This document shows positions 25,573-34,202 of a stretch of DNA of 64,000 nucleotides, piece after piece. The DNA comes from Thalassobaculum sp965228445. GTDB taxonomy: Bacteria > Pseudomonadota > Alphaproteobacteria > Thalassobaculales > Thalassobaculaceae. The DNA is taken from NCBI GenBank assembly GCA_965228445.1, contig OZ245813.1:558001-622000 (forward strand), read 5' to 3'. Position 1 is the first letter of the stretch. The number at the start of each line of letters is the position of its first letter. Under the pieces are notes generated by a model. It made no database searches. It worked only from the letters and a program-made list of their open reading frames with translations, and was not told where the DNA came from. The translations under genes and the position numbers were made by a program.

Positions 25573-26822
25573 AAGCGCTCGCCGCGCGGCTTGCCGCGCT
25601 GATCGGCGCCATCGGCCTGGCCTGCCTCGGGTTCCTCTTTCTGATCTCGTATCAGGGTGCGCAGTCGGTCGCCGCCTTCGGGCAGGCGGATCTGCTCGCC
25701 GCCCTTCGCCAGGATGTGCCGTCGCGGACCGGCGATCGCTTCGCCACGGTGCGTATCGACGGCGATGGCGCCAGCCTGCTGCACGGCGTGCTCCCCGAAC
25801 AGGTTCTGGCCCACATCGCCGAGGCGATACCGGTCGAGCCGGGGTGGACAGAGATCGAGGGGCGCCGCTTCGTATGGGCCGGGTCCGAAACCCAGCCCGG
25901 CGGATCGGCGACCGTGCTGGTCTTCGAGGCCGGCCATCCCGAGACCGCCGTCTTCCTGCATCACATGCTGCTGCCGCTGGGCATCGCGGCCATGGTCGTG
26001 GTCTGGGTCTCGGTCTGGGCCGGACTGTACCTGTCCAGGCTGATCCGCGCGGCGCAGCGTGAGAGCGCGCTGCAGGCCTCGCTCGCCGAGGCGACGGAGA
26101 ACCGGCGTTTGCGGGATTCCTTCCTGGCCCATCTCAGCCACGAACTCCGCACGCCGCTGAATGCGATCATCGGCTTCTCGCAGGTACTGGCGAGCGAGAC
26201 CTTCGGCTCGCTGGGCAACGTCCGCAACGTCGAATACGCCGAGAACATCCACCGGTCGGGTCTGCACCTGGTCCGGCTGGTCGGACATATCCTCGACCAC
26301 GCGCGCATCGAACTCGGTAAGGACACCCTGACGGAGGGGGAGTTCAGCCTCGACGCCACGGTCCACGAGGCCGTGTCGATCCTCTCCGCGGAGGCCGAAC
26401 GCGACACGGTCGCGGTGACGGTCGACCTGCCACCAGACCTGCCGCGCCTGAATGCCGACCGGACGAAGACGATGCAGGTGCTGCTGAACCTGATCTCCAA
26501 CGCGGTGAAGTTCTCCGAGGCGGGCGGCCTAGTGAAGGTCACCGCCCAGGTGGCGGCCGACGGGGCGATGGACATCGTCGTCGCCGATACCGGCATCGGC
26601 ATGACCGAGGCCGAAATCCAGTTGGTGCAGAAGCCGTTCAGCCGGATCGAAGCCGATCCGCATCACAGCAAGGACGGCACCGGCCTCGGCCTGTCGCTGA
26701 GCACCAGTCTGATGGTCCTGCACGGCGGCAGCCTCACGCTGCGGAGCCGGCCGGGTGAGGGGACCACCGCCACCGCCACTTTCCCCGCCTGGCGCGTCCA
26801 CCCCTACCGGACCCCGAGCTGA
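25569..26822 (+). CDS. Sensor histidine kinase (orphan)
   Basis: A 417-aa membrane kinase. GTG 25569 overlaps the stop of the DUF2892 gene (GTGA), and GAGG-like sequence precedes it. TM1 is at about 8-27, a periplasmic region of some 110 residues follows, TM2 is at about 135-157, then the HisKA domain with FLAHLSHELRTPLNAIIGFS (phospho-acceptor His) and HATPase with NLISNAVKFSEAG, DTGIGMTEAEI and GTGLGLSLS. All boxes look intact. No response regulator is encoded nearby, so its partner must be elsewhere. Coupling to the small membrane protein suggests a shared sensing role. Confidence 0.88.
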   Translation: MKALAARLAALIGAIGLACLGFLFLISYQGAQSVAAFGQADLLAALRQDVPSRTGDRFATVRIDGDGASLLHGVLPEQVLAHIAEAIPVEPGWTEIEGRRFVWAGSETQPGGSATVLVFEAGHPETAVFLHHMLLPLGIAAMVVVWVSVWAGLYLSRLIRAAQRESALQASLAEATENRRLRDSFLAHLSHELRTPLNAIIGFSQVLASETFGSLGNVRNVEYAENIHRSGLHLVRLVGHILDHARIELGKDTLTEGEFSLDATVHEAVSILSAEAERDTVAVTVDLPPDLPRLNADRTKTMQVLLNLISNAVKFSEAGGLVKVTAQVAADGAMDIVVADTGIGMTEAEIQLVQKPFSRIEADPHHSKDGTGLGLSLSTSLMVLHGGSLTLRSRPGEGTTATATFPAWRVHPYRTPS

Positions 26823-26824
26823 CC

Positions 26825-26843
26825 GGCGGCCGGTGCCGCCTTT
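26825..26843 (+). terminator. Weak terminator-like hairpin after kinase gene
   Basis: GGCGGC, loop CGGT, GCCGCC and TTT directly follow the stop at 26822. The stem is short and the T-tract brief. Confidence 0.35.
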
Positions 26844-26963
26844 GGGTGGCTTGGCGTCGGTTCCTCCAAGGCGATAGTCTCACGGTGACCGGGCAACTTT
26901 CCGGCGCGGCCCGACCGCGCCTGCCAACGAGACCCGGGGACAAACAGGTCTGAGAGGAAACCC

Positions 26964-27254
26964 ATGAGTAATGAACCGCATCTCCTGGTCCATGACCGCA
27001 AGGACAATGTCGGCGTGGTCGTGGTGGAGAACCTGGCGGCAGGCACCGACATGCTGTGCCGGATCACCGAAGACAATTCGACGTTCCACCTGACGGTGCT
27101 CGACGACGTGCCGATCGGCCACAAGGTGGCTCTGGTCGACCTCTCCGAAGGCGATACCGCGATCAAGTACGGCGAGGATATCGGCCGCATGGTCGGCGGT
27201 GCCGCCAAGGGCAAGCACGTCCACGTGCACAACCTGAAAACCAAGCGCTGGTAG
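26964..27254 (+). CDS. suyA: (2R)-sulfolactate sulfo-lyase alpha subunit-like (UxaA/SAF family)
   Basis: A 96-aa SAF-domain protein, the small subunit of a UxaA-type lyase. DNVGVVVVENL, VLDDVPIGHKVAL, GDTAIKYGEDIGRM and the end HVHNLKTKRW are typical; from memory this tail fits SuyA better than altronate dehydratase. With SuyB it would split (R)-sulfolactate into pyruvate and sulfite. GAGAGG precedes ATG 26964, and the large-subunit gene follows after 12 nt. Another 2-hydroxyacid substrate remains possible. No other sulfonate genes are adjacent, although a TSUP permease of the sulfite-exporter type lies at 47.4-48.1 kb. Confidence 0.68.
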   Translation: MSNEPHLLVHDRKDNVGVVVVENLAAGTDMLCRITEDNSTFHLTVLDDVPIGHKVALVDLSEGDTAIKYGEDIGRMVGGAAKGKHVHVHNLKTKRW

Positions 27255-27266
27255 GAGGAACGCCCC

Positions 27267-28454
27267 ATGGCAACCGAGATCGACTATGCCAATCAGAGCG
27301 TGACCGCCTGGCGCCGGGAGAACGGCCGGGTGGCGGTGCGCAACCACGTCGTCATCCTGCCGGTTGACGACATCTCAAACGCCGCCTGCGAGGCCGTCGC
27401 CAACAACGTGAAGGGCACGATGGCGATCCCGCATTCCTACGGCCGGCTGCAGTTCGGCGAGGATCTGGACCTGCATTTCCGCACCATCATCGGTACCGGG
27501 GCGAACCCGAACGTCGCCGCCGTCGTGGTGATCGGCATCGAGCCGGAATGGACCAAGGTCATCGTCGATGGCATCGCCAAGACTGGCAAGCCGGTGGAGG
27601 GCTTCTCCATCGAACAGAAAGGCGATTTCGAGACCATCCGGCAGGCGAGCTGGAAGGCCAAGGAGTTCGTCCACTGGGCGACCGAGCAGCAGAAGGAGGA
27701 ATGCGGGCTCAACGAGCTCTGGGTCTCCACCAAATGCGGCGAGAGCGACACCACCACCGGCCTGTCGAGCTGCCCGACCGTCGGCAATATGTACGACAAG
27801 CTGCTGCCGCACGGGCTCTACGGCTGCTTCGGCGAGACCTCCGAGATCACCGGCGGCGAGCATATCTGCGCCGACCGGGCGGCCAACAACGAGGCGCGCG
27901 ACAAGTTCCTGCGCACCTTCCAGGCCTATCAGGACGAGGTGATCGAGCCGCACAAGACCTCCGACCTGTCGGACAGCCAGCCGACCAAGGGCAACATCCT
28001 GGGCGGGCTGACCACTATCGAGGAGAAGGCTCTCGGCAATCTGGAGAAGATCGGCCGCACCTCGAAATACATCGACGTGCTGGAGCCGGCCGAAGCGCCG
28101 GCCAAGGGCAACGGGCTGTATTTCATGGACACCTCCTCGGCCGCGGCCGAATGCGTGACCCTGATGGCGGCGGCCGGCTACGTGATCCACACCTTCCCGA
28201 CCGGGCAGGGCAACGTGATCGGCAACCCGATCGTCCCGGTCATCAAGATCACCGGTAACCCGCGCACCGTGCGGACCATGTCCGAACACGTGGACGTGGA
28301 CGTCTCCGGCGTGCTGAAGGGCTCTCAGACGATCGACGAGGCGGGCGACAGCCTGATCGAGATGATCGTGCGCACCGCCAACGGACGGCATACCGCGGCC
28401 GAGGCGCTGGGCCATGTGGAGTTCGTGCTGACGAAGCTCTACCGCAGCGCCTGA
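27267..28454 (+). CDS. suyB: (2R)-sulfolactate sulfo-lyase beta subunit-like (UxaA large subunit)
   Basis: A 395-aa catalytic subunit of the UxaA/SuyB family. Recognisable blocks are VRNHVVILPVDDISNAACEA, HSYGRLQFGEDLDLHFRTI, STKCGESDTTTGLSSCPTVG (cysteines and acids for the metal centre), LTTIEEKALGNLEKIG and FPTGQGNVIGNPIVPVIK. The overall wording matches SuyB closely as I remember it. GTAGGAGG precedes ATG 27267, and it is cotranscribed with the small subunit. A hairpin ends the pair. The reaction is predicted to release sulfite from sulfolactate; altronate or galactarate dehydration is the alternative. Confidence 0.68.
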   Translation: MATEIDYANQSVTAWRRENGRVAVRNHVVILPVDDISNAACEAVANNVKGTMAIPHSYGRLQFGEDLDLHFRTIIGTGANPNVAAVVVIGIEPEWTKVIVDGIAKTGKPVEGFSIEQKGDFETIRQASWKAKEFVHWATEQQKEECGLNELWVSTKCGESDTTTGLSSCPTVGNMYDKLLPHGLYGCFGETSEITGGEHICADRAANNEARDKFLRTFQAYQDEVIEPHKTSDLSDSQPTKGNILGGLTTIEEKALGNLEKIGRTSKYIDVLEPAEAPAKGNGLYFMDTSSAAAECVTLMAAAGYVIHTFPTGQGNVIGNPIVPVIKITGNPRTVRTMSEHVDVDVSGVLKGSQTIDEAGDSLIEMIVRTANGRHTAAEALGHVEFVLTKLYRSA

Positions 28455-28466
28455 GCTGAAAGAGAA

Positions 28467-28497
28467 CCCCGGACCCGACGGGGGGTCGGATCCGGGG
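28467..28497 (+). terminator. Strong hairpin after SuyAB-like pair
   Basis: A 13-bp stem with one C-A mismatch (CCCCGGACCCGAC / GTCGGATCCGGGG) and a G5 loop starts 13 nt after the stop. It lacks a T-tract, so it may act as a stabilising or Rho-assisted end. Confidence 0.55.
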
Positions 28498-28639
28498 CCG
28501 AATTGGCCGGGACTGGGGGGGGAAGGTCCCGGCGTCAGGGCCCGGTAACGAAGCGAGCCCCGCTGGTGGGGTGCCGCGACAGAGGGGCTCCGGTGGTGAT
28601 CGGAGCACCGCAGTCAGGTCATCGGCACCGAACTGGAGG

Positions 28640-28756
28640 TCAGGAGAGGAGCAGCACCACCAGGGCGACCGTCATCATCGACAGCCCGGTCAGGCCGAGC
28701 GTCGCGGGCACCAGGGCATCCGAGCGGCGGCGTGTGGGGGCGGATATCGGGCGCAT
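28640..28756 (-). CDS. Possible 38-aa single-helix membrane peptide
   Basis: An open frame from ATG 28756 encodes a basic N-terminus (MRPISAPTRRRSDA) and one hydrophobic helix (LGLTGLSMMTVALVVLLLS) that runs to the stop. This layout is typical of small membrane proteins. Support is limited: an AGAGG touches the ATG, and GGA about 10 nt upstream is the only spaced RBS-like sequence. It lies in a space without other genes. Confidence 0.3.
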   Translation of the reverse strand: MRPISAPTRRRSDALVPATLGLTGLSMMTVALVVLLLS

Positions 28757-28840
28757 CCTCTGAATCCGTTCTGCATTGGTCGAATTATTCGACCTTTCTA
28801 GAAGACTGAACGGGGCGCCTTTGTATTTCCGTCGGACATA

Positions 28841-28854
28841 GATAAAATTTTATC
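28841..28854. promoter_or_regulatory. AT-rich 14-bp perfect palindrome
   Basis: GATAAAATTTTATC is a perfect palindrome in GC-rich surroundings, 98 bp before the DUF983 gene. It could be an operator or part of a promoter. Confidence 0.3.
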
Positions 28855-28952
28855 GATGGCAGCCGGGACAGGCGACACCCGGCGTCAGTCGGACGCATTG
28901 CACGGCAACTGGCTTTGCTGTTTTGTGCCGATCGCGATGAGCGGAGGATGTC

Positions 28953-29321
28953 ATGAGTGATCGGCCGATCGGACTTGGCGTGCGCAGGGGCCTGCGCCTG
29001 AAATGCCCGCAATGCGGCGAGGGGCGGCTGTTCCGCAAGTTCCTGAAGGTCTCCGATCACTGCGAGAGCTGCGGCGCCGACAACACGGTCTATCCCTGCG
29101 ACGACGCCCCGCCCTATCTGTCGCTGTTTCTGGTCGGCCACCTGCTGATGCCGTTCATTGTCATGATGTCGCGCGACCTGGATCCGCCGATCTGGGTCAT
29201 GGCGTCCATCTGGCTTCCGCTGACCCTGGCGGGTTGCGTGCTGTCGCTGCCGTATATGAAGGGCCTCGTGGTCGGCTTCGCCTGGGCCATGGGCGTGAAG
29301 CGACCCGACGCGGAAGCCTGA
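28953..29321 (+). CDS. DUF983 family zinc-ribbon membrane protein
   Basis: A 122-aa protein of the DUF983 family. An N-terminal zinc-ribbon (LKCPQCGEGRLF ... CESCGADN) is followed by two TM helices (SLFLVGHLLMPFIVM and PLTLAGCVLSLPYM). The start ATG 28953 follows GAGGA with 7-nt spacing. Such proteins are common in alphaproteobacteria and sometimes lie near cytochrome oxidase genes, but no such gene is here. The function is unknown. Two CxxC pairs make metal binding likely. Confidence 0.85.
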   Translation: MSDRPIGLGVRRGLRLKCPQCGEGRLFRKFLKVSDHCESCGADNTVYPCDDAPPYLSLFLVGHLLMPFIVMMSRDLDPPIWVMASIWLPLTLAGCVLSLPYMKGLVVGFAWAMGVKRPDAEA

Positions 29322-29591
29322 ACGCCCTTCCGAACTGAGCCACTCCCCGCACTTGTCCCGGGGTCCACTGTCGAGCGTGCCCGATCGCAGGTCCTGCGGT
29401 TCCCGGCGGAGGCCCCGGATTGAACCCCGGGAGTCCGTGGCGCAGCAGGCAGAGTAACAGCTCCCGTCCCCAATCACCCCGCTCCGGAAACGCAGCCGTG
29501 CCTCAGACGGTGCGGTCCGGGCCACGCATGTCTGGCCCTGTCATATGCCCCTCGGCTATTGTCGCGCCTTCATCAACGGAAGGACTTGAGA

Positions 29592-31292
29592 ATGGCGAGT
29601 GACGGCGACAATCGGCCGACTGGGGCGGAAGCCATGGTGCGCATGCTGGAGGCCCATGGCGTAACTCATATGTTCGGGCTGTGCGGCGACACGACGCTGC
29701 CGTTCTACGACGCGCTGGCGAGGCTCGACCACAACATCCACCACATCCTGACCCGCGACGAGCGTCACGCCGCCTACATGGCCGATGCCTATGCCCGGGT
29801 CACCGGCAAGCCCGGCGTGTGCGAGGGCCCGTCCGGCGGCGGCGCGACCTATATCCTGCCGGGTCTGGTGGAGGCCAACGAGAGCTCCGTGCCGATCCTG
29901 GCGATCACCACCGACGTGTCGACCACCGCGCGCGGCCGCTACCCGCTGACCGAGCTGGACCAGGTCTCGATGATGCGGCCGCTGACCAAGTGGAACACCA
30001 GCCTGGACGATGCCAGCCGCTTGCCGGCGATGATGCGCACCGCCTTTCGGGCGATGACCACCGGCCGGCCGGGGGCGGTGCACCTGGCGCTGCCGTTCGA
30101 CACCCAGAAGGGCTATGTCGATGCCGGCGAGCTCTGGGCCGATCCGCGCCACCAGACCTATCCCGCCGAACGCGCCGGCGCCGATCCGGACGCGATCCGC
30201 GAAGCCGCCGCGATCCTCGGCAAGGCGAAGTCCGCCATCGCGATCTGCGGCGGCGGTCCGGTGATCGCCGGGGCCGAGGCGCCGCTGGCCCGTCTGGCCG
30301 AGCTGCTCGACCTGCCGATCGCCACCACCGTGTCGGGCCAGGGCGCCATCGCCGAGACCGATCCGCGTGCCGTCGGCGTGGTCGGCACCAATGGCGGCGT
30401 CCAGGCCACCCGCGATGTGGTGGAGGCTGCCGACGTGGTGCTGTTCATCGGCTGCCGCGCCGGTTCGGTGACGACCGAGCGCTGGCGCTGGCCGTCGACC
30501 GACAAGACCATCATCCATATCGACAGCGATCCGATGGTGATCGGCGCCAACTATTCCACCGCGGTGGCGATCTGCGCCGATGCGCGGCTGGCGCTGGATG
30601 CGCTGGTGGCCGAGCTGGAAGGCATGTCCGGTCTGGCTCAGCAGAACGGGGCCGAGCGGGCGGCCGGTGCCTGGAAGGGCAAGCTGGACGAGTACGGGCC
30701 GCTCGCGGCGAGCCAGGACCGGCCGATCAAGCCGGAAGTCGTGATCCAGGGGCTGATGGACATCCTGGACGACGACGCGGTCATCGTCGCCGATCCGGGG
30801 ACCCCGTGCCCTTACTTCTCGGCGCACTACCGCTGGCGCATTCCGGGCCGGCACTTCATCACCAACCGGGCCCACGGCGCGCTCGGCTATTCGCTGGCCG
30901 CCGCCATGGGTGCGCAGGTCGGCCGGCCGAATTCCCAGGTCCTGTCAGTCATGGGCGATGGGTCCTTCGGCTTCTGCTGCGGCGAGTACGAGACGATCGT
31001 GCGCAACAAACTGCCGATCAAGTCGGTGGTGTTCTCCAACTCGGTCTATGGCTGGATCAAGGCGGGGCAGAATTCCGGCTTCGGCCAGCGGTTCTACAAC
31101 GTCGACTTCAACCGCACCGACCATGCGGCCGTGGCGAGCGCCTTCGGCGTGAAGTCCTGGACCGTGGAGGATCCGGCGGAGTTCACCTCGGTGATGAAGC
31201 AGGCGCTGGAGCATGACGGTCCGACCCTGGTCGACGTCATCTCCCAGCCGCTGCACGAGGCGGCCGCCCCGGTGTCGGAGTGGATCGCCTGA
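29592..31292 (+). CDS. ThDP-dependent enzyme, acetolactate synthase-like
   Basis: A 566-aa enzyme with the three-domain layout of the acetohydroxyacid synthase superfamily. ATG 29592 has AGGA 7 nt upstream. The PYR domain holds the catalytic Glu in RDERHAAYMADAYARVTGK; the PP domain holds the ThDP/Mg site VMGDGSFGFCCGEYE ... VVFSN. There is no regulatory subunit gene beside it, so true acetolactate synthase is not assured; oxalyl-CoA decarboxylase-like, benzoylformate decarboxylase-like or other C-C lyases are possible. It does not look like sulfoacetaldehyde acetyltransferase. It is followed by a strong terminator. Confidence 0.8.
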   Translation: MASDGDNRPTGAEAMVRMLEAHGVTHMFGLCGDTTLPFYDALARLDHNIHHILTRDERHAAYMADAYARVTGKPGVCEGPSGGGATYILPGLVEANESSVPILAITTDVSTTARGRYPLTELDQVSMMRPLTKWNTSLDDASRLPAMMRTAFRAMTTGRPGAVHLALPFDTQKGYVDAGELWADPRHQTYPAERAGADPDAIREAAAILGKAKSAIAICGGGPVIAGAEAPLARLAELLDLPIATTVSGQGAIAETDPRAVGVVGTNGGVQATRDVVEAADVVLFIGCRAGSVTTERWRWPSTDKTIIHIDSDPMVIGANYSTAVAICADARLALDALVAELEGMSGLAQQNGAERAAGAWKGKLDEYGPLAASQDRPIKPEVVIQGLMDILDDDAVIVADPGTPCPYFSAHYRWRIPGRHFITNRAHGALGYSLAAAMGAQVGRPNSQVLSVMGDGSFGFCCGEYETIVRNKLPIKSVVFSNSVYGWIKAGQNSGFGQRFYNVDFNRTDHAAVASAFGVKSWTVEDPAEFTSVMKQALEHDGPTLVDVISQPLHEAAAPVSEWIA

Positions 31293-31321
31293 TCGGCGCC
31301 GACCCGCAGCCCTGAAGCGCG

Positions 31322-31354
31322 AACAGCCCCGGATTTGCGGTCCGGGGCTGTTTT
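31322..31354. terminator. Terminator between ThDP enzyme and chemoreceptor genes
   Basis: A perfect 12-bp stem (AACAGCCCCGGA / TCCGGGGCTGTT) with a 7-nt loop and flanking TT/AA ends both convergent genes. The T-run is on the plus strand. Confidence 0.85.
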
Positions 31355-31372
31355 CGTTGGGGGCTGGGACGT

Positions 31373-33466
31373 CTAGAGCGCCTGGACCGAGCGGATGAAC
31401 TGCCCGACCTCGCTTTCGAGGGTCGAGGACTGCTTGTTCAGATCGCCGGCCGCCGAGAGCACCTGCGAGGCCGCTTCGCCGGTCTGACGGGCGGCGTCCG
31501 ACACGCCGGAGATGTTGCTGGACACCTCCGTGGTGCCGCGCGACGCCTCGGTGACGTTGCGGGCGATCTCCTGGGTGGCGGCGGTCTGCTGCTCCACGGC
31601 CGCGGCGATCACGGTGGCGATCTGGTTGATCTCGCCGATGACCTTCACGATCTCCTGGATCTCGCTGACCGAACTCTGGGTCGCGGTCTGCATCTCCTCG
31701 ATTCGGCCGCTGATCTCCTGGGTGGCGCTGGCCGTCTGGGTGGCGAGCGCCTTCACCTCGGAGGCGACGACGGCGAAGCCGCGACCGGCCTCGCCGGCGC
31801 GGGCCGCCTCGATGGTCGCGTTCAGCGCCAGCAGGTTGGTCTGCTCGGCGATGTCCTGAATCAGGCGGACCACGTCGCCGATCGCCTGGCTGGAGACTTC
31901 CAGACCCTGCACCGTGTCGTTGGTCTTCGACGCGGCGTCCACGGCCCGGCCGGCGATCTGCGTCGCCTGCTCGAGTTCGCGGCCGATCTCGGCGATCGAG
32001 CTGGTCAGCTCCTCGGCGGCGGCCGCCGCACTTTCCACATTGCTCGACGCCATGGACGACGCCCGCTCCACGGTCGAGGACTGGGATTCCGTGCGTTCGG
32101 CGGTCTCGGTCATCGACTGGGCGGAGGCCTGCATCTCGGTCGCGGAGGAGGAGAGGCGCTGGATCAGGTCGGCGACCACCTTCTCGAAGCCCGCGATGAT
32201 CTCCTGCATGGCCTGGGCGCGCTTCAGCTTGGCCTCGGCCTCCGCGTTGGCCGCCTGGTCGCTCTCGCGCTGGCGGATCAGGGCCTGCTTGAAGGTCTCC
32301 AGGGTGGCCGCCATGCCGCCGATCTCATCCTTGCGGTCGAGATAGGGGACATCGGCGTCCAGGTCCCCGCCCGACACATCGCGCATGGTCCGGGTGATGT
32401 TCTGGATCGGGCCGGACACCCGGCGGCGGATTACCTGGAGGCCGGAAAAGCCCAGGATGACCATGCCGAACAGCAGGGCGCCCACGAGATAGACAACCAT
32501 CCAGCTCTCGGTCGCGTCGTCGCCGGCATAGCCGATGGTCAGGTCCAGGGCGGTCATGCAGATCGCCACCAGATCGTTCAGCACGCTGCCGTTGAGCGCT
32601 TCCCAGGCATCGCGGTCCACGGTGCCGGCCTTGCCGTCATTGATGGCAGCCTCGACGGCGTCGCGCTTCTGGGCGTATTCCCGGGTAACGCTGGCGGTCG
32701 CCGTCGTCATGTCGTCCTGCAGCGCGGCCGGGATGCCGGGGCGGGCCATGAGCTCGGTGAGCTGCTGCCAGCCGGCCTGAGCCTTGCCGCGGAGCTGGTG
32801 GATCTTGGCGAGCGAGGCGTCGGAGAACGCGCCGTCGCCGACGGCGGCCTGGATCGCGGTCGCCTCAAGGCCGACGGCGTCGCGGGTCAGATAGGCGGCG
32901 TCCTTGATCGAGACCAGTTCGGCGATGACCGGGTCGACCATCCGCATGTCGGCGCCGAGTTCGCTGGAGATCGTCTCGAACTGGTTGATGATGCTGGTCG
33001 CGGCAGCGCGCCAGTCGGCGGCGAGCGTGTCGGGGCGGTTCGCCAGCGGCTGCTTGAGGGCCGCGTCGACCTGTTTGCGCAGGCTCTCGATCGTCTCCAG
33101 GTCGCTGGCCAGGGTGGCGCTGGTCACCGACCGGGCACAGGTGATCTCCGCGCACAGGTCGATGAGATGCTGGGTGGCCGGCAGCGACGCGCTTCGGACC
33201 TCGGCCACGGAGGCGAGGAAGGAGGCGCTGGCCGGATCGTTCGCCTTGAGCATGTTGACGACCGGGCCGCGCTCGCGGCGGGTGTTCTGAAGGGCGACGA
33301 ACGTCTCTTTCAGGGCTTCGGCGGACTGAACCACCTCGCCGGACTGGTGGGCTTCGATCACCGCGAGGGTCATCGTATGGACACCGAACGCCGCCACGAT
33401 GAACAGCAGCGCACCGTACAGGCCCATCAGAAGAGTCGATATGCGTGTATTTTTAAATAAATTCAC
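31373..33466 (-). CDS. Methyl-accepting chemotaxis protein with large periplasmic helical domain
   Basis: A 697-aa chemoreceptor. TM1 (about 11-32) is followed by some 285 periplasmic residues, mostly helical, with a close Cys pair (DLCAEITCARS) that could form a disulfide. TM2 is at about 320-342, HAMP at 345-397, and the signalling tip reads NLLALNATIEAARAGEAGRGF. It stands alone, with an AT-rich 235-bp leader region (33467-33701). It is the second chemoreceptor in the window and its sensor region is unlike that of the first, so the two should detect different ligands. Confidence 0.92.
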   Translation of the reverse strand: MNLFKNTRISTLLMGLYGALLFIVAAFGVHTMTLAVIEAHQSGEVVQSAEALKETFVALQNTRRERGPVVNMLKANDPASASFLASVAEVRSASLPATQHLIDLCAEITCARSVTSATLASDLETIESLRKQVDAALKQPLANRPDTLAADWRAAATSIINQFETISSELGADMRMVDPVIAELVSIKDAAYLTRDAVGLEATAIQAAVGDGAFSDASLAKIHQLRGKAQAGWQQLTELMARPGIPAALQDDMTTATASVTREYAQKRDAVEAAINDGKAGTVDRDAWEALNGSVLNDLVAICMTALDLTIGYAGDDATESWMVVYLVGALLFGMVILGFSGLQVIRRRVSGPIQNITRTMRDVSGGDLDADVPYLDRKDEIGGMAATLETFKQALIRQRESDQAANAEAEAKLKRAQAMQEIIAGFEKVVADLIQRLSSSATEMQASAQSMTETAERTESQSSTVERASSMASSNVESAAAAAEELTSSIAEIGRELEQATQIAGRAVDAASKTNDTVQGLEVSSQAIGDVVRLIQDIAEQTNLLALNATIEAARAGEAGRGFAVVASEVKALATQTASATQEISGRIEEMQTATQSSVSEIQEIVKVIGEINQIATVIAAAVEQQTAATQEIARNVTEASRGTTEVSSNISGVSDAARQTGEAASQVLSAAGDLNKQSSTLESEVGQFIRSVQAL

Positions 33467-33701
33467 GGCGTATACTCCTTTAACTCAGAGCATCGAGCGC
33501 CCGGACGGAGAGTTCGGTGCGGAAGGAGCGCCGTTTTAAGTATTAATTTCTTAACATTTGATTATTGAAGACCTGTCCTGGTTAACCATGCATGTCGTTT
33601 TTTCAGTATTTCGACAATCGGACAGTTCGATGGTTCTCGTTCAGTAATTTGGGGTTTTTACTATTTTAGTATTTGTTTGTGTCGGTATTCGGCGATTTCA
33701 A

Positions 33702-34202
33702 TCACGCAAGGTCGAGCTTCATGCCGATATGCGAGGCGGTGAAACCGAGCGCCTTGTAAAATTTCTGCGCATCCTCGCGTCGCGCATCGGTCGTTAACTG
33801 GACCAGACCGCATCCGGCCCGCCGCGACCGCTCGATGGCGTCTCCCATCATCGTCTTGCCCAGGCCGATCCCCCGGGCTGTGGAGGCGATGCGGACCCCT
33901 TCGATGTTCGCCCGGGTCATTCCTTCGCGGCTGATCCCGGCGATGAACGTGAGCTGCAGGCATCCGATCACTGCGCTGGCCTGCTCGGCGACGAGGTAGA
34001 CGTTGCCGCCCTGGGCCGCCATGGCGTGGAACGCATCCACATAGCTGCGCGGCAGCGGGTCCTCCAGGCGCTCGCGGGTCTTGCCGAGGGGATCGTCGAT
34101 CAGCAGCGCGATGATGGCGGGCAGGTCGGCCTCGCCGGCCGGCCGGATCGTCACGTCGTTATCGTAGCGGCGGCTCTCGGCCAGGATCGCGTCGGCGGTC
34201 AT
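33702..34202 (-). CDS. GNAT-family N-acetyltransferase
   Basis: A 166-aa protein with a GNAT fold: VTIRPAGEADLPAIIALL at the start, the acetyl-CoA loop ASTARGIGLGKTMMGDAIERS (a Q/RxxGxG/A variant) and the C-terminal AQKFYKALGFTAS. The acceptor is not evident. Its start overlaps the end of rsmA by 4 nt, making it the last gene of the lptF-rsmA block. Although the position next to rsmA is conserved operon end space, I see no reason to call it RimI. Confidence 0.8.
   Translation of the reverse strand: MTADAILAESRRYDNDVTIRPAGEADLPAIIALLIDDPLGKTRERLEDPLPRSYVDAFHAMAAQGGNVYLVAEQASAVIGCLQLTFIAGISREGMTRANIEGVRIASTARGIGLGKTMMGDAIERSRRAGCGLVQLTTDARREDAQKFYKALGFTASHIGMKLDLA

Noticed and set aside
29340..29591. 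CCCCGGG-rich stretch before the ThDP gene
   Set aside because: It contains several short complementary GC blocks, but no long perfect stem comparable to the two palindromic elements.
29592..31292. Sulfoacetaldehyde acetyltransferase (Xsc), suggested by the SuyAB-like neighbours
   Set aside because: The sequence around the ThDP sites does not resemble Xsc as I know it; only the general superfamily can be claimed.
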